A stretch of 7,301 nucleotides of DNA from Caryophanales bacterium UBA4869 (GTDB lineage Bacteria > Bacillota_I > Bacilli_A > RFN20 > CAG-288). Location of the stretch: contig DHDT01000004.1 of the NCBI GenBank assembly GCA_002399505.1, forward strand, positions 29,504 through 36,804, written 5' to 3'. Within the stretch, counting starts at the first letter, position 1. Each line of letters opens with the position of its first letter. Shown one piece after another: positions 1 to 6,541 of the stretch. The notes beneath the pieces are model-generated. The model worked only from the letters and a program-made list of their open reading frames with translations. It searched no databases and had not been told where the DNA came from. A program made the translations under genes and the position numbers.

Positions 1-1108
1 CCTTAAAAGAAGTTACAGAAGCTAATTCAAGATCATCGAGAAGCGTCTTTCTGAAGGCATAACTGCCAATAGTCGAAACGGAATTTGGAAAGGAGACATA
101 ATCTAATGCGACACAACCGTCGAAGGCACTTTCAGGAATAGAGGAGATACGTCCGTTGATGATGACTGATTCAAGAGTCTTGCAGTTTTGAAAGGCTTCA
201 TCTTTCAGAGTACCTACGGAAGTTGGAATTGTGACATTTGTCAGTCCGGAATTATAGAAAGCCAGTTTATCAATCGATTGAAGTGAAGAACTAAGTGTGA
301 TGCTCTTTAGTTTGGTGTCATTGGCAAAAGCCGAATATCCAATCGAAGTTACAATGCCTCTAGTCTCAAACTGATTCAGGCTCAGCATATTGGAGAAGGC
401 GTAAGAACTAATCGCCGTCACGCCTTTAGGAACAATCATCTTTGTCATGACTTCACAGTTGTTGAAGGCACCGCTTCCGATTGAAGTCAGAGTATCGGAA
501 GAATTGAGGATATCGAGATTCTTAAGACTGATGCAGTAGCTGAAGGTCTCATCTCCGATCTTTGTGATGCCATAAGGGAAGTTCAGTTCGCCAAGCTTTT
601 TACATCCGTTGAAGAGACCGTCATCAAGAACAGTGACTTTGGAAGGAAGATTGCAGGTCTGTAATTCCGGGCAGTTATAGAAGACTTTTTTTCCAAGAGA
701 GGTGATAGTCTCGGGAATTTCAATTTTCGGAAGGGCCATACAGTTCATGAAGGTTCCCTCTTTTATGGCTGTAAGAGACTTGGGAATATTGACGGAAGTA
801 AGGTCATAACAGGACATGAAAGCGTAAGATCCTAAGTTATTAAGACCTTCAGGAAGAATCATCTCTTCAATGACAGTTGAACTGAAACAGTAATCTCCGA
901 TGTTAGTGACAGTCTCCGGAATGTTGATTTCCTGTAGGGCAGTGCAGTTATAGAAAGTGCGCTCTCCTATCGATTTCAAGTCAGAAGAGATAGTGACTTT
1001 AGTCAGAGAGGTACATTGGAAGAAGGCACTGGCTTCGATGTCTTCATAATATCCTGATATATCAATGCCGGTCATCGTAATATTGCCCGCAAAGGCAGAG
1101 GCACCGAT
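1..1108 (-). repeat. Array of 16 BspA-type leucine-rich repeat units (protein-level, about 69 bp period)
   Basis: Counting the first hydrophobic residue of each IGxxAF-like motif gives positions 150, 173, 196, 219, 241, 264, 287, 310, 333, 359, 382, 405, 428, 450, 473 and 496 of the lipoprotein. Spacing is 23 residues (69 bases) except two 22-residue units and one 26-residue unit (333 to 359). Units are diverged at the DNA level, so this is an old protein repeat and not a recent tandem DNA expansion. The array is still running at the window edge. Confidence 0.88.
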
Positions 1109-1555
1109 TGCTTTTATCTTGACGCCGTTATAGTAGGAAGGAAGGACAATTTCTGTATCTTCTCCTAAGTAGGAGAGGATTTCATAGCTTCCGTCATCTA
1201 GCTGATCGTAGGAATAATCGGTATCATTAGGAGCCGTAGTGAATAAAGAATAGACATCGGTGTCATTCATAAACAGAGTGGGATCATTAAGATTCAGGCT
1301 CCATTTAGAGAAGACATAATAGACAGTCCCGTTGCTTTTCCTAGTCGGTGTCTTACCGACATAGACAGGCTTTTCTCCGTTCTTCACTTTGGCAGTATAG
1401 AGAATCGTCGTCCTATCGCCGTCATAGAAATTGACATTCGCGTATTTGACTGTTTCCTGGCTTGTAGAAGAAGTAGGCTGATTAGTGCCGCATCCGTTCA
1501 GAGGAAGGATTAATAGAGGTAAGAACAATAAGAGAAGTCTTGACTTGTTTTTCAT
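1..1555 (-). CDS. BspA-type leucine-rich repeat surface lipoprotein, C-terminus cut by window edge
   Basis: 518 codons are visible, read from the minus strand; the gene continues off the left edge, so total length is unknown. The ATG at 1555 follows an AAGGAGA ribosome binding site at good spacing. Residues 1-22 are a lipoprotein signal: basic start (KNKSR), Leu-rich core and lipobox L19-N-G-C22, so Cys22 should be lipidated and the protein anchored outside the membrane. A short Ser/Thr linker follows. Residues about 37-107 resemble the InlB B-repeat / Listeria-Bacteroides repeat module (NVNFYDGD near the start, FSKW at 82-85). From residue 150 onward there are 16 BspA-type (LRR_5) units of the form IGxxAFxxCxxLxxVxIPxxV. 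Family members are surface proteins, some of which bind host matrix or other bacteria; the ligand here is unknown. It is the downstream gene of a two-gene lipoprotein operon. The family call is firm, the biological role is not. Confidence 0.93.
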   Translation of the reverse strand, partial: MKNKSRLLLLFLPLLILPLNGCGTNQPTSSTSQETVKYANVNFYDGDRTTILYTAKVKNGEKPVYVGKTPTRKSNGTVYYVFSKWSLNLNDPTLFMNDTDVYSLFTTAPNDTDYSYDQLDDGSYEILSYLGEDTEIVLPSYYNGVKIKAIGASAFAGNITMTGIDISGYYEDIEASAFFQCTSLTKVTISSDLKSIGERTFYNCTALQEINIPETVTNIGDYCFSSTVIEEMILPEGLNNLGSYAFMSCYDLTSVNIPKSLTAIKEGTFMNCMALPKIEIPETITSLGKKVFYNCPELQTCNLPSKVTVLDDGLFNGCKKLGELNFPYGITKIGDETFSYCISLKNLDILNSSDTLTSIGSGAFNNCEVMTKMIVPKGVTAISSYAFSNMLSLNQFETRGIVTSIGYSAFANDTKLKSITLSSSLQSIDKLAFYNSGLTNVTIPTSVGTLKDEAFQNCKTLESVIINGRISSIPESAFDGCVALDYVSFPNSVSTIGSYAFRKTLLDDLELASVTSFK

Positions 1556-1569
1556 GTTATCTCCTTTCG

Positions 1570-2925
1570 TTAATAGTTAAGATAATCATCTAAGAAGCTG
1601 GCGTTTGCTGAACCAAAATCAGAGAAAGCGTCTGTTTCATAAGCCTGACCGGAATAATTGATAATGCTGAAATAGACGGATTTGTTTTTTAAGAGAAGAT
1701 CTTCTGAAATTCTGATTCCCGCATATAAATAGTCTTTTACGGTCGTATCGGTCTCCGAACTGAAGAAGAGATTCATAAATCTCTGAATAATGTCGGAATC
1801 GTCAATGACATAGAGATTTCCTTCTTCCGAAGTCGTCATCTGTTCATAGCAGGCCAGTTCATCTTCATCTTCTATGGCTTCCACATAAGGGACTGTATAG
1901 TCAGAAGAAAGAGAGGTAAGATTGCTGTCCTGAAGATAAGCTTGGTTCTTATCATCATAGGAAGGAAGAAAAGAATAAGTACCGGCTTTCAAAGTTCCTT
2001 TGTCTTTCTTAAGCCTTATTCTTCCTTCTCTCTTAATAAGATCTTCATACATGGTTCCTTTGATGCTGTTCAAGTATTCATCAGAGAGGTCATAATAATA
2101 GTAATTTGATGTAAACCTATATTTTCCGATATTTATCTTTTTGTCAGAGACAGTCTTCTTGCCCTGATCAAAGGTATAGTTTTCATTCAGGAAGAGATTT
2201 CTCACTGTGGAAAGATCCTCAAAAGTAGCTAAAGGCCCTTTTCCTGAATCAAGATATTCTTTTAAGAAAGGAATCTCAGTCGAACCTATTTGTGAGACAA
2301 CCAACTTCAGATTTCCGTAAGCTGTTGTTATCTGTATTCTGATTCCGGGAACAGTGTTGATGACGTTGATTGAAGTAATGTCAGTTAGAGGAATATTCGT
2401 CTTATCAAGAAAGGAAGAATGATAGATTGTCTTCTTGTCGTTTTCCGAAGTCATCGTGTAAGTGTCAGTAACTGAAGACGAAATCAAATCCATTCCTTTA
2501 AGACTTCTGATTTTATCAAGACTCCAGATGTCATTTTCTTTCTTGGTCAGATAATGACCAGCATTGATTTTGCTGTCATCATAAGTGAATCGGAAAATAC
2601 CGTCGTCATAGTTTGCAAAACCAGTAGCTTTCTTAGTATTAGGTTCTAAAAGGTAATATCCCGAATCTGTGTAGGATTCCTGATAATTCATAGCGACAGT
2701 GGTTGTGTCTTTACTTAAGGAACCAGATATAGATACGGTGTAATTCAAGCCTTTGCTTATTTCTTTGATCTTGGTTTCAAAACTCTTCTCTGAAGAATCC
2801 AAACTTGATTCAGAAGAGGAAACCGGAGACGAAGAATCTATGGAACTGCTGACATTTTGGCTTTGACTACAGGAAGTAAGAACAAAGCCTATTACCATTA
2901 AGACCCTGATTGTTTTGATTCTCAT
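1570..2925 (-). CDS. Ser-rich-linker lipoprotein of unknown function, probably with two related domains
   Basis: 451 residues. The start is set at the ATG at 2925, not an in-frame ATG eight codons upstream (2949), because a perfect AGGAGGT (2930-2936) lies four bases before it and the signal peptide then starts properly with MRIKTIR. Residues 1-19 form a lipoprotein signal with lipobox L16-T-S-C19. Residues 20-48 are a Ser-rich tether typical of exported Gram-positive lipoproteins. The rest (about 58-451) is a mixed, Tyr- and Asp-rich globular region with no further membrane segment. Two halves look related: about 58-228 and 247-451 each begin with an NYT segment and end with GIRI (194-197, 403-406), then a hydrophobic strand, then a closing FLxxYL motif (220-225, 444-449). 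I do not recognise the family. It sits 14 bases upstream of the BspA-like gene and ends in TAA. It is likely extracytoplasmic and co-expressed with the repeat protein; ligand binding is only a guess. Confidence 0.88.
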   Translation of the reverse strand: MRIKTIRVLMVIGFVLTSCSQSQNVSSSIDSSSPVSSSESSLDSSEKSFETKIKEISKGLNYTVSISGSLSKDTTTVAMNYQESYTDSGYYLLEPNTKKATGFANYDDGIFRFTYDDSKINAGHYLTKKENDIWSLDKIRSLKGMDLISSSVTDTYTMTSENDKKTIYHSSFLDKTNIPLTDITSINVINTVPGIRIQITTAYGNLKLVVSQIGSTEIPFLKEYLDSGKGPLATFEDLSTVRNLFLNENYTFDQGKKTVSDKKINIGKYRFTSNYYYYDLSDEYLNSIKGTMYEDLIKREGRIRLKKDKGTLKAGTYSFLPSYDDKNQAYLQDSNLTSLSSDYTVPYVEAIEDEDELACYEQMTTSEEGNLYVIDDSDIIQRFMNLFFSSETDTTVKDYLYAGIRISEDLLLKNKSVYFSIINYSGQAYETDAFSDFGSANASFLDDYLNY

Positions 2926-2961
2926 GATTACCTCCTGCCAATAAAACATAAGGGTTATATT

Positions 2962-2991
2962 ATTAAACCTTTATTTTTCGTTTCACATCAA
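2962..2991 (-). promoter_or_regulatory. Candidate promoter for the two-gene lipoprotein operon
   Basis: On the minus strand TTGATG (2991-2986, four of six to the -35 consensus) is followed after 18 bases by TTTAAT (2967-2962, five of six to the -10 consensus). Transcription would start near 2955, leaving a leader of about 30 bases before the 2925 ATG and its Shine-Dalgarno. The region is very AT-rich, so chance matches are common and this is tentative. Confidence 0.38.
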
Positions 2992-3130
2992 AACTTCAAA
3001 ACGATATATTTTTCAGAATAAGAAATACTGTTTTTTTAGCTTTTATTGTTATAAATGTGATTATTTTGACTGTTTTATTCCAAAACTATTAAATATGCAT
3101 ATATTGTTTTCTAAGGAAGAAAGCGATTAC

Positions 3131-3163
3131 AAAAAAACCGCCTAACTATTAACTAGGCGGTTT
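3131..3163 (-). terminator. Intrinsic terminator downstream of pgi
   Basis: AAACCGCCTA (3135-3144) pairs perfectly with TAGGCGGTTT (3154-3163), a 10-bp GC-containing stem with a 9-base loop. Read on the minus strand the stem runs into a seven-T tract (3137-3131), the classic rho-independent layout. It lies 15 bases past the pgi stop codon, so it ends the pgi transcript and separates it from the lipoprotein operon. Confidence 0.9.
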
Positions 3164-3178
3164 AGTCTGATTTCAGTT

Positions 3179-4468
3179 TTACTTTTTATGGAAAGGTTTT
3201 CCTAACAGCTTGAACATATTGGATTTATAGATCTCAACACCAGGCTGATTGAAGGGATTGACGCCGAGAAGATAGCCAGAGAAAGCGACAGCACGGAAGA
3301 AGAAATACATCAGGTTTCCTAAGTTATAGGCATCCATCTCAGGAATTTCAATGATCTGAGCCGGAGTATGTCCGTTAGTATGGGCGTTGAGAGTTCCAAA
3401 ATAAGCCTGATCGTTGATATAAGACAGTTTCTTGCCGGCTAAATAGTTAAGATTGTCAAGGTTGTCTTTATCTTCCGGAACTGTGACATCCGACATCGGA
3501 GTCGTAGTCCTCAAGATGGTCTCGAATAAACAAGGTGTGCCCTGCTGAATGAACTGACCCATAGAATGCAAATCAGTAGTGAAGATACCGGAACCGCAGA
3601 AGATGCCTTTATCGTCTTTGCCCTCTGATTCGTCAAAGAGTTGCTTAAGCCATTCGGCAATCATCTTATACTGAGGTTCATAGGCGATGAACATCTCAGC
3701 CACATAATGCTTCTGAATATTGAGAAGATAACGGGTTGCACCATAGAGATAAGCGGGATTCTTGTGATAATCGTGAACTGAATACTGCTTTTCTCCTTCG
3801 ATGACACCAGCCAAGGACTTCTTGATATCAATACCGGCACAGGCAATAGGAAGAAGACCGACAGGAGTGATGACAGAATAACGGCCGCCGATATCATCAG
3901 GAATGACAAAAGTCTGATAACCTTCAACAGCGCTCTCTCTGACTAAAGCACCCTGTTTAGAATCAGTAGTGCAATAAATAGCATCCTTTAGATAAGCCGG
4001 ACTATGTTCCTTGACCATCAAGGCCTTTAAGAAACGGAAAGCGACACTGGGCTCAGTGGTGGTTCCGGATTTAGAGACGACATTGACAGCAAATTTCTTG
4101 CCTTTGAGATGATTGAGAACCTGCTCGATATAATTGGGAGCCAGGTTATTTCCTAAATATAAAATCTCAAGCTTGTCAGACGGGAATAATCCGTTGATGG
4201 CATCAATCGCTGCTCTGGCACCTAAATACGATCCGCCGATGCCGACTACAACCAGAGCTTCGAAATTATCTCTGATCTTTGCAGCTGCTCTCTGGATCTT
4301 TTCGATTTCTTCGTTAGGCATCTTGGACGCAAAGTCCAGCCAACCTAAAAAATCATTTCCTAATCCGCTTCTGTCATCGATCATCGAGGCGATCTCTTCG
4401 CCTCTCTCATCGACCTCAGAATAGTCCAAACCTTCCATGATTCTACCGTACTTTGTAAAAGTTACCAT
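3179..4468 (-). CDS. pgi: Glucose-6-phosphate isomerase
   Basis: 429 residues, the compact length typical of Gram-positive Pgi. It interconverts glucose 6-phosphate and fructose 6-phosphate in the cytoplasm (glycolysis and gluconeogenesis). Visible motifs in order: VGIGGSYLG (75-83); the phosphate-binding loop SKSGTTTEP (132-140); signature DDIGGRYSVITPVG (191-204) with Arg196; DESEGK (279-284), whose Glu280 aligns with the family's catalytic base; His301 in the HSMGQFIQQGT segment (301-311), aligning with the ring-opening His; and NPFNQPGVEIYK (404-415) with the conserved C-terminal Lys415. The ATG at 4468 follows AGAGGGGAA at eight bases. The gene ends in TAA just before a strong terminator. 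The ispD-like gene lies 104 bases upstream on the same strand with no clear terminator between them, so pgi may be read both from its own promoter and by read-through. All key residues are present and the gene looks intact. Confidence 0.98.
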   Translation of the reverse strand: MVTFTKYGRIMEGLDYSEVDERGEEIASMIDDRSGLGNDFLGWLDFASKMPNEEIEKIQRAAAKIRDNFEALVVVGIGGSYLGARAAIDAINGLFPSDKLEILYLGNNLAPNYIEQVLNHLKGKKFAVNVVSKSGTTTEPSVAFRFLKALMVKEHSPAYLKDAIYCTTDSKQGALVRESAVEGYQTFVIPDDIGGRYSVITPVGLLPIACAGIDIKKSLAGVIEGEKQYSVHDYHKNPAYLYGATRYLLNIQKHYVAEMFIAYEPQYKMIAEWLKQLFDESEGKDDKGIFCGSGIFTTDLHSMGQFIQQGTPCLFETILRTTTPMSDVTVPEDKDNLDNLNYLAGKKLSYINDQAYFGTLNAHTNGHTPAQIIEIPEMDAYNLGNLMYFFFRAVAFSGYLLGVNPFNQPGVEIYKSNMFKLLGKPFHKK

Positions 4469-4511
4469 AGGCCGTTCCCCTCTATGATTTACTCTGGGCG
4501 CTTAAAATCGC

Positions 4512-4540
4512 CGTATAATTATATTATAAATATTATTCAA
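4512..4540 (-). promoter_or_regulatory. Candidate promoter for pgi
   Basis: On the minus strand TTGAAT (4540-4535) is followed at exactly 17 bases by TATACG (4517-4512), inside an AT-rich stretch containing other TATAAT-like strings. The inferred start near 4505 would give a leader of about 37 bases. Each box is a four-of-six match, so the assignment is tentative. An imperfect palindrome at 4497-4512 overlaps the start region. Confidence 0.35.
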
Positions 4541-4572
4541 TAGCTAACCTATTAGAGAAAATTAATAAAACA

Positions 4573-5256
4573 CTAGATTATTTTCAAAATTTTATCAATA
4601 TCCTGCGGTTCTGTTACTTTGAAATCGTTTTCGCAACCATCGATTACATCGCATGAAAATCCCATTATAACCGCTTTTTTGAAGTCGTCAGTATCGTTTT
4701 TGTCATATCCGCCTAAATATACAGACAGAATTACCTCCAGTGTGAATACCTGAGGGGTCTGAATCTGATAGACATTCTTCCTGTCGATATAGGTAATCCT
4801 CGAACCCTCTTTGCGAAGAAGGGAATCATTGATTTTCAATACAGGAGTTAGCGCATCGAATTTGGCGGCTTTTTCATTTATCTTTTCAAGCATTGAAAGA
4901 GATATCAAAGGTCTATCGGCATCATGAATAAAGACTTTCTTTTTTCCGTCGTCGTTTTCCAAAGTCAGCAAGGCCTTATAGACAGACTCATTCCGATCCT
5001 TGCCTCCAGTGACATAGACTATCTCTTTGCTTTCTTTGCTTTTATCTCTAACGATGTCCTTAGTCTTTTCGATATCTTCTTCATCCGTCACGATAACGAT
5101 TTTCCCGATAAAAGGACAGGAAAGAAAAGTCTTCAGAGGATAAAGAAACATTTCCTGTCCTTTTAAAGGATAGAACTGTTTTTTCATTCCTAAATGATTG
5201 TAGAGGCGCTCGCCCTTACCAGCCATCAGAAGAATCGCAATACCGGTATTTTCCAT
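4573..5256 (-). CDS. ispD: IspD-family cytidylyltransferase (2-C-methyl-D-erythritol 4-phosphate cytidylyltransferase)
   Basis: 227 residues from the ATG at 5256. A GTG at 5286 is in frame, but nothing like a Shine-Dalgarno precedes it, whereas AGGAA (5268-5264) lies seven bases before the ATG. IspD transfers CMP from CTP to methylerythritol 4-phosphate, the third step of the MEP isoprenoid route, releasing pyrophosphate. Motifs: LMAGKGERL (10-18) with Arg17 and KKQF (25-28), the nucleotide-binding start; GGKDRNESVYKAL (84-96); FIHDADRP (109-116); QTPQVF (166-171); DTDD (188-191); and ENDFKVTEPQDI (209-220) with Lys213. The usual HDAARP reads HDADRP here. The relative TarI (ribitol 5-phosphate cytidylyltransferase) shares these motifs but is usually longer; no tar or isp neighbour is visible to decide, and IspD is favoured on length. 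The stop is TAG. It is divergent from the membrane protein gene at 5354. Confidence 0.88.
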   Translation of the reverse strand: MENTGIAILLMAGKGERLYNHLGMKKQFYPLKGQEMFLYPLKTFLSCPFIGKIVIVTDEEDIEKTKDIVRDKSKESKEIVYVTGGKDRNESVYKALLTLENDDGKKKVFIHDADRPLISLSMLEKINEKAAKFDALTPVLKINDSLLRKEGSRITYIDRKNVYQIQTPQVFTLEVILSVYLGGYDKNDTDDFKKAVIMGFSCDVIDGCENDFKVTEPQDIDKILKII

Positions 5257-5276
5257 GTCTTTGTTCCTGTATCCTG

Positions 5277-5285
5277 ATTTTATCA
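5277..5285 (-). promoter_or_regulatory. Candidate extended -10 element for the ispD-like gene
   Basis: The minus strand reads TGATAAAAT (5285-5277): a TG-extended -10 with five of six matches in the hexamer, but no good -35 box at 16-18 bases. A start near 5270 would place the upstream GTG (5286) outside the transcript, which agrees with translation beginning at the ATG at 5256. The resulting leader is short, about 14 bases. Confidence 0.3.
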
Positions 5286-5303
5286 CGGATTAAGTCTATT
5301 CAC

Positions 5304-5332
5304 TTGTATTAACTTAGGTTTTAGCTTATCCT
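5304..5332 (+). promoter_or_regulatory. Candidate promoter for the plus-strand membrane protein-ppa unit
   Basis: TTGTAT (5304-5309) and TATCCT (5327-5332) lie exactly 17 bases apart, just ahead of the Shine-Dalgarno of the gene at 5354. Both boxes are weak matches (three and four of six). The intergenic space between divergent genes must hold promoters on both strands, which is the main reason to note it. Confidence 0.28.
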
Positions 5333-5353
5333 TTATTCAAAAGAGGACTTACT

Positions 5354-5881
5354 ATGGACACTTGGGTCATCATTCTTATCGTATTAGGATGTCTTATCGC
5401 CATCTATCTTTTAGGTTCGTTTATCATCTGGCTGTTCTTAAAGGCTGCCCGAAACAAAGCCTATAAGGCCTTAGATGAATTAGTGCCCTATGAAAAAGAA
5501 AGATTTCAGTATATCGCCTATGTCAGAGATGAGATAGAGAAAGACAATTATCATCTTCCTAAGAGCATCCTCGACGTCATCGAAAACAATAACGATATTT
5601 TATCCGGACACGAAATCGATATGCAGAAAGTCAAATCTCAGGATGATTTCCTGATTCTCTTCTTCCAGAAATACCTGAAAGAAAAGAAACTGATCAGCAA
5701 AGAAAAGTATGTAAACATCAATTTGAAGATGTCTTCATACCTTCATATGGATACTGATGATAAGGAAAGTCCCTATGACATCTATGACAAGAAAGCCTTC
5801 CGCTATAATTCACTTCTCGGCATGACTCTCTTCACCATCTTCCTCAACAAATCCAAATTCGCACAGGCACCCATACTTTAG
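5354..5881 (+). CDS. Small single-pass membrane protein of unknown function
   Basis: 175 residues. The ATG follows AGAGGA (5342-5347) at six bases. Residues about 5-29 are one long hydrophobic segment (VIILIVLGCL at 5-14, then more aliphatic and aromatic residues), followed at once by basic residues (K30, R33, K35), so the C-terminal 145 residues should be cytoplasmic. That part is charged and mostly helical in appearance (YEKERF at 46-51, a Lys-rich stretch at 107-118) and ends in a more hydrophobic stretch, YNSLLGMTLFTIFLNKSKF (151-169). The overall layout, an N-terminal anchor plus helical body, recalls LemA-type proteins, and YNSLL is faintly like a LemA motif, but the match is too weak to name. 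There is no lipobox and no catalytic signature. ppa follows after 34 bases on the same strand without a terminator, so the two are probably co-transcribed. Confidence 0.85.
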   Translation: MDTWVIILIVLGCLIAIYLLGSFIIWLFLKAARNKAYKALDELVPYEKERFQYIAYVRDEIEKDNYHLPKSILDVIENNNDILSGHEIDMQKVKSQDDFLILFFQKYLKEKKLISKEKYVNINLKMSSYLHMDTDDKESPYDIYDKKAFRYNSLLGMTLFTIFLNKSKFAQAPIL

Positions 5882-5915
5882 ATCTGATATATTTCTGCAA
5901 AGGAGAAAAAGGAAT

Positions 5916-6455
5916 ATGAACATTTGGCACGATATCGATCCCAACAGGATCAAACCGGACGATTTTACGGCTGTCATTGAGATTCCTAAAGGAAGCAGCT
6001 GCAAATATGAACTGGATAAGGAGACAGGTCTTATCAAACTCGACCGCGTCCTTTATTCCGCTACCTATTATCCGGCCAACTACGGACTGATTCCCCTGAC
6101 TTATGCCGAAGACAACGATCCTCTCGATGTCTTAGTCTTATGTGAGATGAGTCTAGTGCCTCTTACTTTAGTGGAAAGCCGTCCTATCGGCGTCATCAAG
6201 ATGATCGATCAGGGATTCATCGATGAAAAGATCATCGCTGTCTGTGTCAGTGATCCTTTCTTCAAAAACTTCAATGATCTCCATGAGCTTCCCGATTACA
6301 CCGGAAATGAAATCCGCCACTTCTTCAATGTCTATAAGACACTGGAAGGAAAAGAGACTTCCGTCACTTCTATCGAAGGCAAGGATGAGGCCATCAAAAT
6401 CATCAAGAAGGATATGGAAGCCTACAAAGAGATGATGAAACGTCAAGGCAGATAA
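5916..6455 (+). CDS. ppa: Inorganic pyrophosphatase, family I (soluble)
   Basis: 179 residues, normal for bacterial family I enzymes. It hydrolyses pyrophosphate to two phosphates in the cytoplasm with Mg2+, pulling forward reactions such as nucleotide and cytidylyl transfer. The active-site set is complete when aligned by eye with the E. coli enzyme: Glu22, Lys30 and Glu32 (KYELD), Arg44, Tyr52 and Tyr56 (YYPANYG), the signature Asp66-Asn-Asp68-Pro-Leu-Asp71, Asp98, Asp103 and Lys105, and Tyr140-Lys141 (FNVYK). This excludes the unrelated family II (DHH) type common in many Bacillota. AGGAG at 5901-5905, with a second AAGGA closer in, precedes the ATG. It lies 34 bases after the unknown membrane protein gene and ends in TAA. 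Nothing is missing or truncated. Confidence 0.97.
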   Translation: MNIWHDIDPNRIKPDDFTAVIEIPKGSSCKYELDKETGLIKLDRVLYSATYYPANYGLIPLTYAEDNDPLDVLVLCEMSLVPLTLVESRPIGVIKMIDQGFIDEKIIAVCVSDPFFKNFNDLHELPDYTGNEIRHFFNVYKTLEGKETSVTSIEGKDEAIKIIKKDMEAYKEMMKRQGR

Positions 6456-6541
6456 AAACGATTTCCAAACTATTAAGAACAATACGATAATTCGGTTGGA
6501 GAAGTTTTTTTATATACTTTACTTACAAAGGATATATTAAA
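6456..6541 (+). other. Intergenic stretch between ppa and the sugar kinase, with possible weak terminator and promoter
   Basis: TCCAAAC (6464-6470) can pair with GGTTGGA (6494-6500) with one mismatch, and a seven-T run follows at 6505-6511; the loop is long (23 bases), so this would be a weak terminator at best. TATACT (6513-6518) is a good -10-like hexamer (five of six) but has no convincing -35 box. AAAGGA (6527-6532) is the Shine-Dalgarno of the following gene. Whether the kinase has its own promoter cannot be settled by eye. Confidence 0.3.

Noticed and set aside
1..1108. A 69-base periodicity that could be read as a tandem DNA repeat or CRISPR-like array
   Set aside because: The bases differ strongly between units and the reading frame is open throughout; the period is that of a leucine-rich repeat protein.
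2925..2949. Upstream ATG at 2949 as start of the 451-residue lipoprotein
   Set aside because: It lies beyond the perfect AGGAGGT at 2930-2936 and would put FYWQEV ahead of the normal basic start of the signal peptide.
3661..3927. Open frame of 88 codons on the minus strand inside pgi
   Set aside because: It overlaps pgi in another frame, while pgi carries every family motif. Its translation is low-complexity hydrophobic with no family resemblance.
4134..4424. Open frame of 96 codons on the plus strand opposite pgi
   Set aside because: Antisense to an intact conserved gene, with no ribosome binding site or motif that would support it.
4544..4555. CTAA/TTAG mini-hairpin after the ispD stop as a terminator
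   Set aside because: Only four base pairs, no GC content to speak of and no T-run after it.
4924..5166. Open frame of 80 codons on the plus strand opposite ispD
   Set aside because: Antisense to conserved IspD motifs; an overlap artefact.
5810..6037. Minus-strand open frame of 75 codons spanning the gap between the membrane protein gene and ppa
   Set aside because: It bridges two plus-strand genes, one fully conserved, and ends in the coding part of the other. No family resemblance.
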